Of a stretch of DNA of 64,000 bases, positions 18,230 to 27,063 are shown one piece after another. Source of the stretch: Microbacteriaceae bacterium (lineage in GTDB: Bacteria > Actinomycetota > Actinomycetes > Actinomycetales > Microbacteriaceae); contig JAHBSP010000004.1 of NCBI GenBank assembly GCA_019639055.1, positions 62,001 to 126,000 of the forward strand, given 5' to 3'. Each line of letters begins with the position of its first letter. The first letter of the stretch is position 1. Position numbers and translations under genes: made by a program. Below the pieces are notes generated by a model that worked only from the letters and a program-made list of their open reading frames with translations, did no database searches and had not been told where the DNA came from.

Positions 18230-20092
18230 ATGAGTGGAATCGGAGCAGGACGCGGTGGCGGTGGCAGAGGACGTGTGAGCGCCGGAGATGAAGAACTGCA
18301 GAAGAAACTAAACGCCGAAGCTCCCAAAATTGCTCACCTACTAAAGCGCACACTCGGGCTATTCAGCCCCTACCGCAGGCTAATCATCCTGACAATCTCA
18401 CTGGTTCTAGTCAGCAGCGCAATAAACGTAATCCCTCCGCTGCTTACTCAGCAAGCATTCGACGTTGGCCTTTTCCCTGCAAGTGGACAGCCAAACATCC
18501 ACGCACTCATAATCATCCTGGTAGCTATGCTTGCCCTCACGCTATTTTCTGACGCACTCGGAATCTGGCGCACCTACCTGACCGCCAGAGTTGGCACCCG
18601 GGTTATGGGTGATCTGCGAATAAAAATGTTCAGCCACCTACAATCAATGGATCTGGCGTTCTTCACCCGCACCAAAACCGGAGTAATTCAGTCGCGGCTG
18701 CAGAACGATGTGGGCGGTGTAGCCGGAGTTCTCACTAACACGATTTCGAGCATCCTCGGAAATATTGTCACGCTGATTGCGGCCCTGGTTGCGATGCTTA
18801 TTCTCTCCTGGCAACTGACAATAATCTCGCTAATACTCACCCCGTTTATGGTTTTTGTGCAGCGAAAAATCGGACAGATTAGGGCGAGAATCGCAACAAA
18901 AACCCAAGAGTCACTCTCCGATATGACTGCGATCACTCAAGAAGCTCTCTCTGTGAGCGGAATCATGCTCACCAAGAGTTTCAATCAGTCGGATGCGGAA
19001 ATCGGCAGATATTCTGACGAGAATGCCCGGCTAATCGGATTGCAAGTGAAGCTACAGATGAGCGGTCAGTGGTTTATGGCAATCATTCAAATCATATTCG
19101 CAATGACTCCAGCCGCAATTTACCTAGTCTCCGCATATCTAATTCAAGGTGGGGCCGACATAACCGCCGGAACTCTTGTTGCATTTACGACCGTACAGGC
19201 AAGGCTGATGATGCCACTGGTTGGGTTGATGCGTATAGCACTCGATCTGCAAACCTCCGGTGCCCTCTTTGCGCGAATCTTTGAGTATCTCGACCTGAAA
19301 CCAGCCATTATCGACTCGCCAAACGCTAAAGAACTTCCAAAAAGCGACGAGGTTGGGCATATCGTTTTCGAGAACGTGACATTCAGATATCCAGACGCTG
19401 ATTCCGATTCCATACCGATTCTCGACTCTGCCTCGCTGGAAATAAAGCCGGGTGAGTTTGTGGCAATCGTTGGGCCATCCGGATCTGGAAAAACAACAGT
19501 CGGATACCTAACAGCGAGACTTTATGACGCAGTCAGCGGTACGGTCAAAATTGCCGGCCAAGATGTCAAAAACTTCACACAAGATTCACTGCGAAATAAC
19601 CTTGGAATTGTTTCGCAGGAAACCTACCTGTTCCACGCAACCATTGCTGAGAACCTCCGATACGCGAAACCAGATGCCACACTCGATGAACTAATAGCAG
19701 CCTGTAAAGCGGCTAACATCCATGCCACTATTGATTCTTTCCCCGATAAATACGAGACTGTGGTCGGCGAGCGCGGGTATCGGCTAAGTGGCGGCGAGAA
19801 GCAACGTATTGCTATCGCGCGCGTAATCTTGAAGGATCCCTCGATTCTGATTCTGGATGAGGCCACCAGCGCACTCGATACCGTGTCTGAGCGAATTGTG
19901 CAGGGGGCGCTTGACGAAGCTATGGTTGGACGCTCCACAATCTCTATAGCGCATCGACTATCCACAATCGTGGATGCAGACCAGATTCTGGTATTGGACG
20001 CGGGCAAGATAGTGGAACGCGGAACACACGCCGAACTATTAGAAGAGGGCGGACTCTACGCTTCGCTGTATAAGCAGCAGAACCCGATTTAG
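18230..20092 (+). CDS. Type I ABC exporter, fused membrane and ATPase domains
   Basis: About 620 residues from the ATG at 18230 (MSGIGAGRGGGGRGR, a start seen in actinobacterial homologues). The frame continues to an ATG at 18173, but that extension would run through the promoter/operator region. Six transmembrane helices (about residues 50-330), then an ATPase with Walker A GPSGSGKTT, signature LSGGEKQR and Walker B ILILDEATSALD. Half-exporter that should homodimerise to export lipids, drugs or peptides. Divergent from the GntR-ABC operon. Substrate unknown. Confidence 0.9.
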   Translation: MSGIGAGRGGGGRGRVSAGDEELQKKLNAEAPKIAHLLKRTLGLFSPYRRLIILTISLVLVSSAINVIPPLLTQQAFDVGLFPASGQPNIHALIIILVAMLALTLFSDALGIWRTYLTARVGTRVMGDLRIKMFSHLQSMDLAFFTRTKTGVIQSRLQNDVGGVAGVLTNTISSILGNIVTLIAALVAMLILSWQLTIISLILTPFMVFVQRKIGQIRARIATKTQESLSDMTAITQEALSVSGIMLTKSFNQSDAEIGRYSDENARLIGLQVKLQMSGQWFMAIIQIIFAMTPAAIYLVSAYLIQGGADITAGTLVAFTTVQARLMMPLVGLMRIALDLQTSGALFARIFEYLDLKPAIIDSPNAKELPKSDEVGHIVFENVTFRYPDADSDSIPILDSASLEIKPGEFVAIVGPSGSGKTTVGYLTARLYDAVSGTVKIAGQDVKNFTQDSLRNNLGIVSQETYLFHATIAENLRYAKPDATLDELIAACKAANIHATIDSFPDKYETVVGERGYRLSGGEKQRIAIARVILKDPSILILDEATSALDTVSERIVQGALDEAMVGRSTISIAHRLSTIVDADQILVLDAGKIVERGTHAELLEEGGLYASLYKQQNPI

Positions 20093-20099
20093 TAAAAAA

Positions 20100-20552
20100 C
20101 TATTCTGCAACTCCCTGGCGCGTGCTTATTGCAAGCCTGTTCCAAGTATTTATTGCACTAATTGCCATAAGTAGTTGCACTAACTCAAGCTCAGTAAACT
20201 CTGCCTTGGCAGCATCCCAAGCCTCATCGCTCACTCCGCCCTGACTGATAAGAGTAATCTCTTCAGTGAGTGCAAGTGCCGCGCATTCTCTGTCGGTATA
20301 TAAATACTTTGCTTCATACCAAGCAGGCAGAACATCAAGTTTGCGCTGATCAATTCCATTTGCCCGCGCATCCCTGAGGTGCTTATCTAGACAGTGAGCG
20401 CAACCATTAATTTGTGATGCGCGTATTTTTACTAATTCGATCAGTTCCACACCTAGACTGCCGCTATTCACATACTTCTCCAGTGCATACAAAGGCTTGT
20501 ATGCTTCAGGATCTACGGCAGAAATTTTTAGACGTCGGTCATTTTCACTCAT
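20100..20552 (-). CDS. Carboxymuconolactone decarboxylase / AhpD-like protein
   Basis: About 150 residues. The CMD core is ELIELVKIRASQINGCAHCL with a CxxC pair followed by a His (CAHCLDKH), the redox site of AhpD-like alkylhydroperoxidases; the C-terminal helix WNRLAIS is also typical. The frame opens at a GTG at 20561, but AGGTGA lies six bases before the ATG at 20552, which I take as start. Likely role: peroxide or peroxynitrite detoxification. Convergent with the ABC exporter, whose stop is seven bases away. Confidence 0.85.
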   Translation of the reverse strand: MSENDRRLKISAVDPEAYKPLYALEKYVNSGSLGVELIELVKIRASQINGCAHCLDKHLRDARANGIDQRKLDVLPAWYEAKYLYTDRECAALALTEEITLISQGGVSDEAWDAAKAEFTELELVQLLMAISAINTWNRLAISTRQGVAE

Positions 20553-20583
20553 ATGAATCACCTATCCCCAATCTATTTAAATG

Positions 20584-21621
20584 CTACTCCTGAGTGGCAA
20601 CTATGAAGTTAACAAAATCGAGCACATCTTGTTCAGTATGGTCCCATGCGAGCATCCAACGATAAATATGCTCGGCGCTAACCCATTCATAGAAACGATA
20701 AGTTTCATTCAGCTTCGCAGCATGCGCAGGAAGAAGCTTCACAAAAAGCGCATTCGCATCTACCGGCTGAGTAATTTCCACGTTTTTCAGATCTCCGGAA
20801 TCTATCAGCGCTTGCAGCTGGTCGCGTAGGAACCTAGCCATTGAGTTACTGTGATCGGCAATCTGGATGCCCAAATCATCTTCCAAAAGCGCTAAGGCCT
20901 GTGTAGAAATAAAACGGGTCTTGCTAGGAAGTTGTGCCTGGTATTTCTGAATGAAATCGGTGCCACGAATTTGCGGATTAAGCACCACCAGAATCTCAGC
21001 AACCATGCCGCCGTTTTTGGTGGCTCCGATAGAAAAAATATCGACACCGGCATCCGCGGTAATTTCACGAAGCGAAACTCCGAGAGCTGCAGCAGCGGAG
21101 AATATTCGCGCGCCGTCGAGGTGTAGGAACATTCCTCTAGCGTGAGCCCACTCTGCTATTGCCCTAATCTCCTCAGGGGTGTAGACGGTGCCCATTTCCG
21201 TTGACTGAGCGATACTGACAGCACTCGGGTGGGCCGCGTGCACATCGCCAAGATCGTATTGCAAAGTATCCAAATTCGCCGGCGTGAGCTTGCCGTTCTC
21301 GGGCTGAAGATGGAGAAGTTTTACTCCACCAATACGTTCCGGGGCACCGGCCTCATCAGTGTTGGTATGGCCAGTGGTGGCAACGATTACGCTACCCCAC
21401 TTAGGAGTAATCGCCGCGAGTGCAACGGTGTTAGCTCCAGTGCCGCCATACAGAGGAAGCGCGGTTGCGGATGCGCCAAACAGCTCCTTAACCTTGTCGC
21501 CAAGCCTGGCTGTCACCGAGTCGTGACCATAGGGAATGTCGTGCTCCTGATTGGCGGCAACGATCGCCTCTAAAACTTTCGGATGAATTGGAGCGTAGTT
21601 GTCACTTGCAAAATGGCGCAT
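20584..21621 (-). CDS. ltaE: Low-specificity L-threonine aldolase
   Basis: PLP-dependent fold-type I enzyme splitting threonine/allo-threonine to glycine and acetaldehyde, 345 residues. It has the family start HFASDNYAPIHPKVLEAI, the GGTGAN cofactor loop, the LDGARIF Asp that binds the pyridine nitrogen, and the Schiff-base Lys in SIGATKNGGM. Soluble. Followed on the same strand by the AhpD-like gene after 31 bases and preceded by a TSUP permease by 13 bases, so the three may be co-transcribed. Confidence 0.92.
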   Translation of the reverse strand: MRHFASDNYAPIHPKVLEAIVAANQEHDIPYGHDSVTARLGDKVKELFGASATALPLYGGTGANTVALAAITPKWGSVIVATTGHTNTDEAGAPERIGGVKLLHLQPENGKLTPANLDTLQYDLGDVHAAHPSAVSIAQSTEMGTVYTPEEIRAIAEWAHARGMFLHLDGARIFSAAAALGVSLREITADAGVDIFSIGATKNGGMVAEILVVLNPQIRGTDFIQKYQAQLPSKTRFISTQALALLEDDLGIQIADHSNSMARFLRDQLQALIDSGDLKNVEITQPVDANALFVKLLPAHAAKLNETYRFYEWVSAEHIYRWMLAWDHTEQDVLDFVNFIVATQE

Positions 21622-21634
21622 GGAATAAGCCTAC

Positions 21635-22438
21635 TTATCTGTTCATCAACTCGTAGCTAGTATCCCAACCCAGTTTCAGAATCAGCACCGCAACCATCAC
21701 CAGGAAGAAAATGCGAATGAATCCGCTACCCTTCGCGATTGCTAGCCTTGCCCCAGCGTATGCACCGAGCATGTTCGCAAACCCCATGAGGGCACCTAGA
21801 CCAAAATAAACATGCCCGAGTGGGATGAAGATAATTAGCGCACCCAGATTGGTGGCCCAGTTCACAAATTTCGCTCCAGCGCTAGCGTGAAGGAATGACT
21901 GCTGCAAGAAAATAACCAGGGCGATAATCAGCAGCGTGCCAGTTCCCGGGCCGATAACGCCATCATAGAAACCAATGCCAACCCCAATTACTCCTGCAAC
22001 CGTCATCTGTTTTGCTAGTGGTTTACCGTCGCGACGCACAGTTCCAAGATCCGGTTTCATAACCACGATAAGCAGCACCACAACTAAGACGACCACAATG
22101 ACGGGGCGAAAAACTTCAACAGGCAGCACTGAAGCGGTGAATGCGCCAAGCATGCTAGAAACAAGCGCGATTACCGCAATCACCACCATCGGTTTCAAAT
22201 CTGGCTTTACTCGCCGATAGTAGGTAAGCGTGCTCGCCGTGGCTCCAAAAATTGATGCGAGTTTATTAGTAGCCAGTGCTTGCACCGGCGAAACTCCAGG
22301 AGCAAGTAGGAGGGCTGGAAGCTGCAGCAGCCCGCCGCCCCCGATTATTGCATCCATCAAACCGGCGAAAAGTGCAGCGAGTGCGAGTAGCGCAACAATT
22401 TGCCAAGTCATCCCTTCAGGGAACCAAGCAATTTCCAC
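21635..22438 (-). CDS. TSUP-family (TauE/SafE) permease
   Basis: 267 residues, eight predicted membrane helices, with the hallmark GLMDAIIGGGGLLQLPALL in the first half and a related GFYDGVIGPGTGTLLIIAL in the second half, reflecting the internal duplication of this family. Members export sulfite, sulfoacetate or related anions; the substrate here cannot be told. GTG start. Sits upstream of threonine aldolase with a 13-base gap. Confidence 0.88.
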   Translation of the reverse strand: MEIAWFPEGMTWQIVALLALAALFAGLMDAIIGGGGLLQLPALLLAPGVSPVQALATNKLASIFGATASTLTYYRRVKPDLKPMVVIAVIALVSSMLGAFTASVLPVEVFRPVIVVVLVVVLLIVVMKPDLGTVRRDGKPLAKQMTVAGVIGVGIGFYDGVIGPGTGTLLIIALVIFLQQSFLHASAGAKFVNWATNLGALIIFIPLGHVYFGLGALMGFANMLGAYAGARLAIAKGSGFIRIFFLVMVAVLILKLGWDTSYELMNR

Positions 22439-22483
22439 TTGCGGTCTTTTCTCCTATTTGATTATTTATTTAGATACTGTCAG

Positions 22484-23035
22484 CTAGTTGGTGCACCAGA
22501 GTTCAGCAGGTTCAGCCCAGATGTAACCCTCAGGCTCGGTGAACTCAACCTTCTTCTCGGTTCCCGCTACAAAAGACCCAGAATTTACATCTAAAGTCTT
22601 AACAGGACTCCAGGAGTCCTGTTCCTCGTAAATGTTTACCTTCAAAACACTGCTCGAGCAGTTCTCTTTGGTAGTGATCCAAAGACCCCAGCCCTCATAG
22701 TCCTGAAGTTCCTCCTGGGTAGCCCAGGTTGTAGTTGTTTCACTCAAAATTTCGTGCGCTTCGGAATTTCCGGCTGGGTTTGTACCCTTGCTCATAAACA
22801 GCCAAACAGCGACACCGATGAGGATCACACCCACAATAACTAGCGGGATCCAAAGCGGAAAGCTCTTCTTTGCTGGTGCTGGATAGCCAACCGGATAACC
22901 GTTAGCATCAACCTGTAAGTTCGGCTGTTGGTAGGAATACTGCTCGGAGTACTGCGGAGGGTTTTGTGGTTGTGCAGGTGGAGTAACCGGTGGTTGGCTC
23001 GGATCAAATGGCGGCTGGTTTCCGTCGTTAGTCAT
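22484..23035 (-). CDS. Pro/Gln-rich single-span membrane protein, unknown
   Basis: 183 residues. A Pro/Gln/Tyr-rich cytoplasmic tail (PPFDPSQPPVTPPAQPQNPP) covers about residues 8-57, one transmembrane helix follows (LWIPLVIVGVILIGVAVWLF), then an exported domain of about 95 residues with two Cys (NCSSS and LWCTN). The layout matches the LRV protein and other single-span proteins in this window. No family recognised. Starts with ATG about 110 bases from a divergent oxidoreductase gene. Confidence 0.7.
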   Translation of the reverse strand: MTNDGNQPPFDPSQPPVTPPAQPQNPPQYSEQYSYQQPNLQVDANGYPVGYPAPAKKSFPLWIPLVIVGVILIGVAVWLFMSKGTNPAGNSEAHEILSETTTTWATQEELQDYEGWGLWITTKENCSSSVLKVNIYEEQDSWSPVKTLDVNSGSFVAGTEKKVEFTEPEGYIWAEPAELWCTN

Positions 23036-23075
23036 AATATAAAGTCACTTCCTCTAGGGTTATAAGTTTACTTGG

Positions 23076-23095
23076 TAGCTCAAAATATTGAGCTA
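23076..23095. promoter_or_regulatory. Perfect dyad TAGCTCAA-aata-TTGAGCTA
   Basis: Eight-base perfect arms in the divergent gap between the Pro-rich membrane protein and the NmrA-like oxidoreductase. Fits an operator for either gene, or a leader hairpin; no T-run follows on either strand. Regulator unknown. Confidence 0.4.
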
Positions 23096-23144
23096 AAGAA
23101 AACAAAAACGGAGTTGCTTAGTAGCGCATTACTAGACTGAAAAT

Positions 23145-23882
23145 GTGAAAATAGCTATCGCAGGTGGTACTGGGCAGGCAGGTTCACAAGCGACCCTAGT
23201 AGCGCAGGAACGTGGGCATGAAGTTGTTGTGCTTGCAAGATCAAGGGGTGTGAACCTAGTTAGTGGTGAAGGAGTCGTTGCAGCGCTCGAAGGGGTGGAT
23301 GCAGTCATCGACGCTTCTGGCTCCGGCGCTAAAGACGACCCTACTTTGTTTCATGAGTCAGTCATCCGTTCAATTGCGAATGCGAAGCCACCACACCTTG
23401 TTGTGCTCTCTATTGTTAACTGCGACAAGGCGAGCGATTACCCACTCTACGCAGGAAAACTGGCTCAGGAGCGAGCAGCGGAGCAGAGTGGAATTGCCTA
23501 TACGATTACCCGCACCACACAATTTCATGAGTTTGCCGCCCAAATTTGGCGAATGGGCGCTGTTGGCCCCATACATTTCAGCCCTCGAATGCGTACCCAG
23601 CCAGTCGCAGTGAGAGAGGTCGGTGCCAGACTTGTTGATCTTGCAGAGGCTGGCCCAGTTGGTCGTGCTGCTGATTTTGGTGGGCCACAGGAAGAATCTC
23701 TGGTGGAGATGGTGCGCGCCTATGCCAAAGCAAGTGGTGTTGGACGTTTCGTTATCCCAGTCAATATGGGTGGTTCATTCGGTAAAGCTCAGCGTGACGG
23801 ATTATTACTGCCCACAGCGGATGCGCTTCACGGGTTCGAGACATTTGCTGAGTGGTTGGGGCGGAAATATCCTCAGAATTGA
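23145..23882 (+). CDS. NAD(P)-binding NmrA-like oxidoreductase
   Basis: 245 residues, GTG start. The N-terminal GGTGQAGSQATLVAQERGHEV is the Rossmann GxxGxxG of atypical short-chain dehydrogenases; DAVIDASGSG and HLVVLSIVNCDKAS follow. There is no YxxxK catalytic pair in the usual place, so it may be a sensor or a reductase of the NmrA/NAD(P)H-binding class. Ends three bases before a convergent tRNA-Ser gene. Confidence 0.8.
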   Translation: MKIAIAGGTGQAGSQATLVAQERGHEVVVLARSRGVNLVSGEGVVAALEGVDAVIDASGSGAKDDPTLFHESVIRSIANAKPPHLVVLSIVNCDKASDYPLYAGKLAQERAAEQSGIAYTITRTTQFHEFAAQIWRMGAVGPIHFSPRMRTQPVAVREVGARLVDLAEAGPVGRAADFGGPQEESLVEMVRAYAKASGVGRFVIPVNMGGSFGKAQRDGLLLPTADALHGFETFAEWLGRKYPQN

Positions 23883-23884
23883 TT

Positions 23885-23974
23885 TGGCGGCGACGGTGGG
23901 ATTTGAACCCACGGTGGACTTTCACCCACACATCTTTTCGAGAGATGCACCTTCGGCCGCTCGGACACGTCGCC
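23885..23974 (-). tRNA. tRNA-Ser (CGA)
   Basis: Minus-strand cloverleaf: acceptor GGCGACG / CGTCGCC, anticodon loop CTCGAAA with anticodon CGA (codon UCG), a long class II variable arm (TGTGGGTGAAAGTCCACC), T-loop GTTCAAATC, and an encoded 3' CCA after discriminator G. About 90 bases. Convergent with the NmrA-like gene. Confidence 0.95.
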
Positions 23975-24041
23975 AACTTTCACAATCTTACTACCTGTGG
24001 AAAAGACATCCCTTGTCGGTTGCTGATGGAACAATAGAGGG

Positions 24042-24596
24042 GTGAAGAAATTCCTTTGGTTCCTCGCCTTCTGCGCAGCAGGCATCCTTTTTGTGTGGCT
24101 TGGCGTATCCCCACTTACCCTGGGAGGTGGCACTGGCGACACTGGCAACAATGGTAACAACGGCAATGAGACCAGCACCCCGGGGAATTCCTCTAGTGAA
24201 TACACGGTCCAACACGTACACGACGGTGATACTCTCTTTTTGAAGGATGCGCAGGGTCGTGAAATTAAGGTGCGGTTAATCGGTATCGACACTCCCGAAG
24301 TTACTGATCCTGTGGAATGTTACGGTCCGGAGGCACGTGAATACCTCCGCGGGCTCCTACCAGACGGCTCCAAAGTCATGGCCGAGTTTGGTTCAGAACC
24401 CTACGATCAATACGATCGTGCGCTTATGTACCTATGGACCAGTAGTGGAACATTTATCAATGAAAAACTTGTGGTTGACGGTTATGCCGACACCCTCACA
24501 ATCCGCCCAAATACCGAATATCGCGACCTGCTCTCCAAAGCTAAGACCAGTGCGCAAAATACTTTGAAAGGAATGTGGGCTGCCTGCAGCTACTAA
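24042..24596 (+). CDS. Secreted thermonuclease-like (SNase) protein
   Basis: 184 residues, GTG start. A signal-anchor (FLWFLAFCAAGILFVWLGV) is followed by a Gly/Asn/Thr linker and a staphylococcal-nuclease domain. All catalytic residues are present: HDGDTL, then RLIGIDTPE (Arg, Asp, Glu) and YDRALMYLW (second Arg). Two Cys (ECYG, AACSY) could form a disulphide. Probably a calcium-dependent exonuclease/endonuclease acting outside the cell, for DNA scavenging. Six bases upstream of radA on the same strand. Confidence 0.9.
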   Translation: MKKFLWFLAFCAAGILFVWLGVSPLTLGGGTGDTGNNGNNGNETSTPGNSSSEYTVQHVHDGDTLFLKDAQGREIKVRLIGIDTPEVTDPVECYGPEAREYLRGLLPDGSKVMAEFGSEPYDQYDRALMYLWTSSGTFINEKLVVDGYADTLTIRPNTEYRDLLSKAKTSAQNTLKGMWAACSY

Positions 24597-24602
24597 AACC
24601 AG

Positions 24603-25925
24603 ATGGCAAAAGTAACCTCTCAATTTAAATGCACAGAATGCGGTTGGCAATCGGCCAAATGGGTCGGCCGCTGTGGTGAATGCCAACAGTGGGGCACAGT
24701 CATAGAGTCCGGTGCTGAAGCAGTTCGCCCAAAAACCACCGCTCAAACCCCAATAGCAGGCAGTGCCGCCCGCCCAATATCCAGCATCGATTCAGAGCCA
24801 ATGACTCACGAGCCCACAGGCATCGGCGAATTCGACCGGGTGCTCGGAGGTGGAATAGTGCCCGGTGCGGCAATCCTACTCAGCGGTGAACCCGGAATAG
24901 GAAAATCTACCCTGCTACTAGATATAGCCGCCAAGATAAGCAGGGGTAAGCGCATCCTTTATATCAGTGCTGAAGAATCCGAGGGGCAAGTGGCACTTCG
25001 CGCGAAACGCACCGGCAATGTTACCGATAATCTCTTCCTCGCATCGGTTGCCGACCTAGCAGTGGCTTTAGGGCATATCGATCAGAGCGAGCCGGAGATG
25101 GTAATCCTCGACTCGGTGCAGGCAATAACCTCACCGATTATCGATGCTGCTAGTGGCTCCCCCACACAGGTGCGCGAAGTAGCCGGCACGATTGTGAATC
25201 TGGCAAAGACTCGTGGAATCCCGGTCCTACTGATCGGTCACGTCACTAAAGACGGCAACCTAGCAGGCCCTCGCACCCTAGAGCACATGGTCGATGTAGT
25301 GCTCAGCTTCGACGGCGATCGTGGCACATCACTTCGATTCCTCCGCAGTGTGAAAAACCGTTTCGGTCCCACCGATGAAATCGGCTGCTTCGAGATGACC
25401 GGTGACGGCATCCGTGAAATCCCAGACCCGAGTGGGCTGTTTCTCACCCGCACCGGCGAAAACGTTAGCGGAACCTGTATCACCATGACCCTCGAAGGCA
25501 GGCGAGTGATCCCAGTCGAAATTCAAGCACTGGTGAGCATTTCACACACTCCACAACCGCGCAGAGTAGTAAGCGGTGTCGATACTGCAAGAGTGGCCAT
25601 GCTCGTAGCAATCCTCGAAAGACGGTTGGGGATGCGCCTTGCTGAACGCGATATTTATGTTTCAACAGTTGGCGGCATCCGCGTGACAGAGCCGGCAGCA
25701 GACCTAGCAATCTGTATGGCCATTGCCAGCGCTTCAAAAGATAAAGCACTCCCAGCAGAGGCGGTAGCTATCGGTGAAGTTGCCCTCTCCGGTGAGGTGC
25801 GTGTAGTTCCTGCAGCAGAACGCAGGAAGGCAGAAGCAACTAGACTCGGGTTCAAAGTGATAGCAGACGGTACCACCAGAATCTCAGAAGCTATCGAAGC
25901 TGCCGGTCTAGGAAATAAGTTTTAG
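24603..25925 (+). CDS. radA: DNA repair protein RadA
   Basis: RecA-like ATPase that promotes branch migration in recombination, 440 residues. Zinc finger C10, C13, C24, C27; Walker A GEPGIGKST at 95-103; the RadA-specific KNRFG at 251-255; and a Lon-like C-terminal domain (VSTVGGIRVTEPAADLA). ATG start right after the SNase gene. Complete and ordinary. Confidence 0.97.
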   Translation: MAKVTSQFKCTECGWQSAKWVGRCGECQQWGTVIESGAEAVRPKTTAQTPIAGSAARPISSIDSEPMTHEPTGIGEFDRVLGGGIVPGAAILLSGEPGIGKSTLLLDIAAKISRGKRILYISAEESEGQVALRAKRTGNVTDNLFLASVADLAVALGHIDQSEPEMVILDSVQAITSPIIDAASGSPTQVREVAGTIVNLAKTRGIPVLLIGHVTKDGNLAGPRTLEHMVDVVLSFDGDRGTSLRFLRSVKNRFGPTDEIGCFEMTGDGIREIPDPSGLFLTRTGENVSGTCITMTLEGRRVIPVEIQALVSISHTPQPRRVVSGVDTARVAMLVAILERRLGMRLAERDIYVSTVGGIRVTEPAADLAICMAIASASKDKALPAEAVAIGEVALSGEVRVVPAAERRKAEATRLGFKVIADGTTRISEAIEAAGLGNKF

Positions 25926-25938
25926 CGAAGGCTACTTA

Positions 25939-26541
25939 TTAGTTCAACACCATCTGCTTGGTAGCCTCAGACTTGATATCACCGACGTAAACGGTCAAGT
26001 GATATGAAGCTCCACCAGCTGGAACCTTGGGCTTATTGGTGTCCCCGCAAGTGCTTGCGCTGCTGCGTGTGCGATCCCAAGTAGTAGCCGAAGTCTGAAG
26101 CGGAACTGATGGTTGCAAGATTCTCACATCATCAACAGGATCAACCTGGCAGTCGGTCGAAGTCCAGTAAGTTTCGCTACCGCTAGTAACAACAAGTTTC
26201 TGCTGTGTGGAACCAACGTTCAAAGTGCAGGGCAAGAACCCGCGGTTAGTAATAGTCATAGAAAGTTCAGGTTGTTGCGAACTTGAATAACTTGACCTGT
26301 CGCTGACTGCCTCGATGAGAATATCCGCTGGAGCACAAGCCACCTCTTCAGGTGGAGCCTCTGTGGATGTGCCGTTAGGGTCATCCGTGTTGTCAGGAAC
26401 GATTGGAGTTTCTCCACCGGGCCGGAAGACAATCAAGAAAATGATTACCAGAACTGCGAGCAAAGCCACGCCAACCACTAAACGCCTACGCCAATAAACT
26501 TGCGAGGACTGTGGGCCAACCGGATTCAGAAAGCTCGACAT
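25939..26541 (-). CDS. Single-span exported protein, unknown
   Basis: 200 residues. A short basic N-terminus, one transmembrane helix (LVVGVALLAVLVIIFLIVF), an acidic/Thr-rich linker, then an extracytoplasmic domain of about 135 residues with four Cys (VACAPA, LPCTL, TDCQV, STCGD) and the strand pattern of an immunoglobulin-like beta sandwich (PELSMTITNRGFLPCTL). This resembles DUF4232-type or BsuPI-like exported domains, but I cannot assign it firmly. Convergent with radA, ends 13 bases from it. Confidence 0.75.
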   Translation of the reverse strand: MSSFLNPVGPQSSQVYWRRRLVVGVALLAVLVIIFLIVFRPGGETPIVPDNTDDPNGTSTEAPPEEVACAPADILIEAVSDRSSYSSSQQPELSMTITNRGFLPCTLNVGSTQQKLVVTSGSETYWTSTDCQVDPVDDVRILQPSVPLQTSATTWDRTRSSASTCGDTNKPKVPAGGASYHLTVYVGDIKSEATKQMVLN

Positions 26542-26553
26542 GGCAAAAGATTA

Positions 26554-27063
26554 CTATGCAAGAACCTTGAGCATACGACTATTTCCTAGAGTGTTCTGTT
26601 TTACTCTGGCTAAGTCCAGGAACTCCGCAACACCGTCATCTGGGGACCGAACAATCTCTGCATACACTTCTGGAGGCACAAGATCCTCATCGGCCGTGTG
26701 AAAATCGGCTGCCCTGAAAAATTCAACCTCAAAAGTTAAGCAAAAGAGGCGCCTAAGTCCCAAATCCTTGGCCCGCTCTTCAAGCGCCTTGAGTAGTTCC
26801 TTACCCGCGCCTGTGCCTTTAAAATCAGGATGCACAGCAAGGGTTCGTACTTCACCCAAATCTTCCCAAAATACGTGGAGAGCACCGAAGCCTACGGGCT
26901 CATCGGTTTCGTTATCGACCGCTATTAGGAACTCTTGAATAGCTTCATAGAGCTGAACCAACTCTTTACCGAGCAGAATACGTGACTCCACCAGCGGCTC
27001 CATGACGGAGCGCATCCAGGGAACATCCTTTGTCCTTGCTGGACGAACCCTATACTTGCTCAT
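26554..27063 (-). CDS. ArgA-like amino-acid N-acetyltransferase
   Basis: 169 residues. GNAT fold with the motif HPDFKGTGAGKELL and the ArgA-type front (IRPARTKDVPWMRSVMEPLVE-like, here RPARTKDVPWMRSVMEPLV) and middle (LGLRRLFCLTFEVEFFRAADF). Short stand-alone ArgA proteins of this size acetylate glutamate or glutamine in actinobacterial arginine biosynthesis (for example Rv2747). Its ATG overlaps the end of clpC by 14 bases, so it is translated from the clpC message. Confidence 0.83.
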   Translation of the reverse strand: MSKYRVRPARTKDVPWMRSVMEPLVESRILLGKELVQLYEAIQEFLIAVDNETDEPVGFGALHVFWEDLGEVRTLAVHPDFKGTGAGKELLKALEERAKDLGLRRLFCLTFEVEFFRAADFHTADEDLVPPEVYAEIVRSPDDGVAEFLDLARVKQNTLGNSRMLKVLA

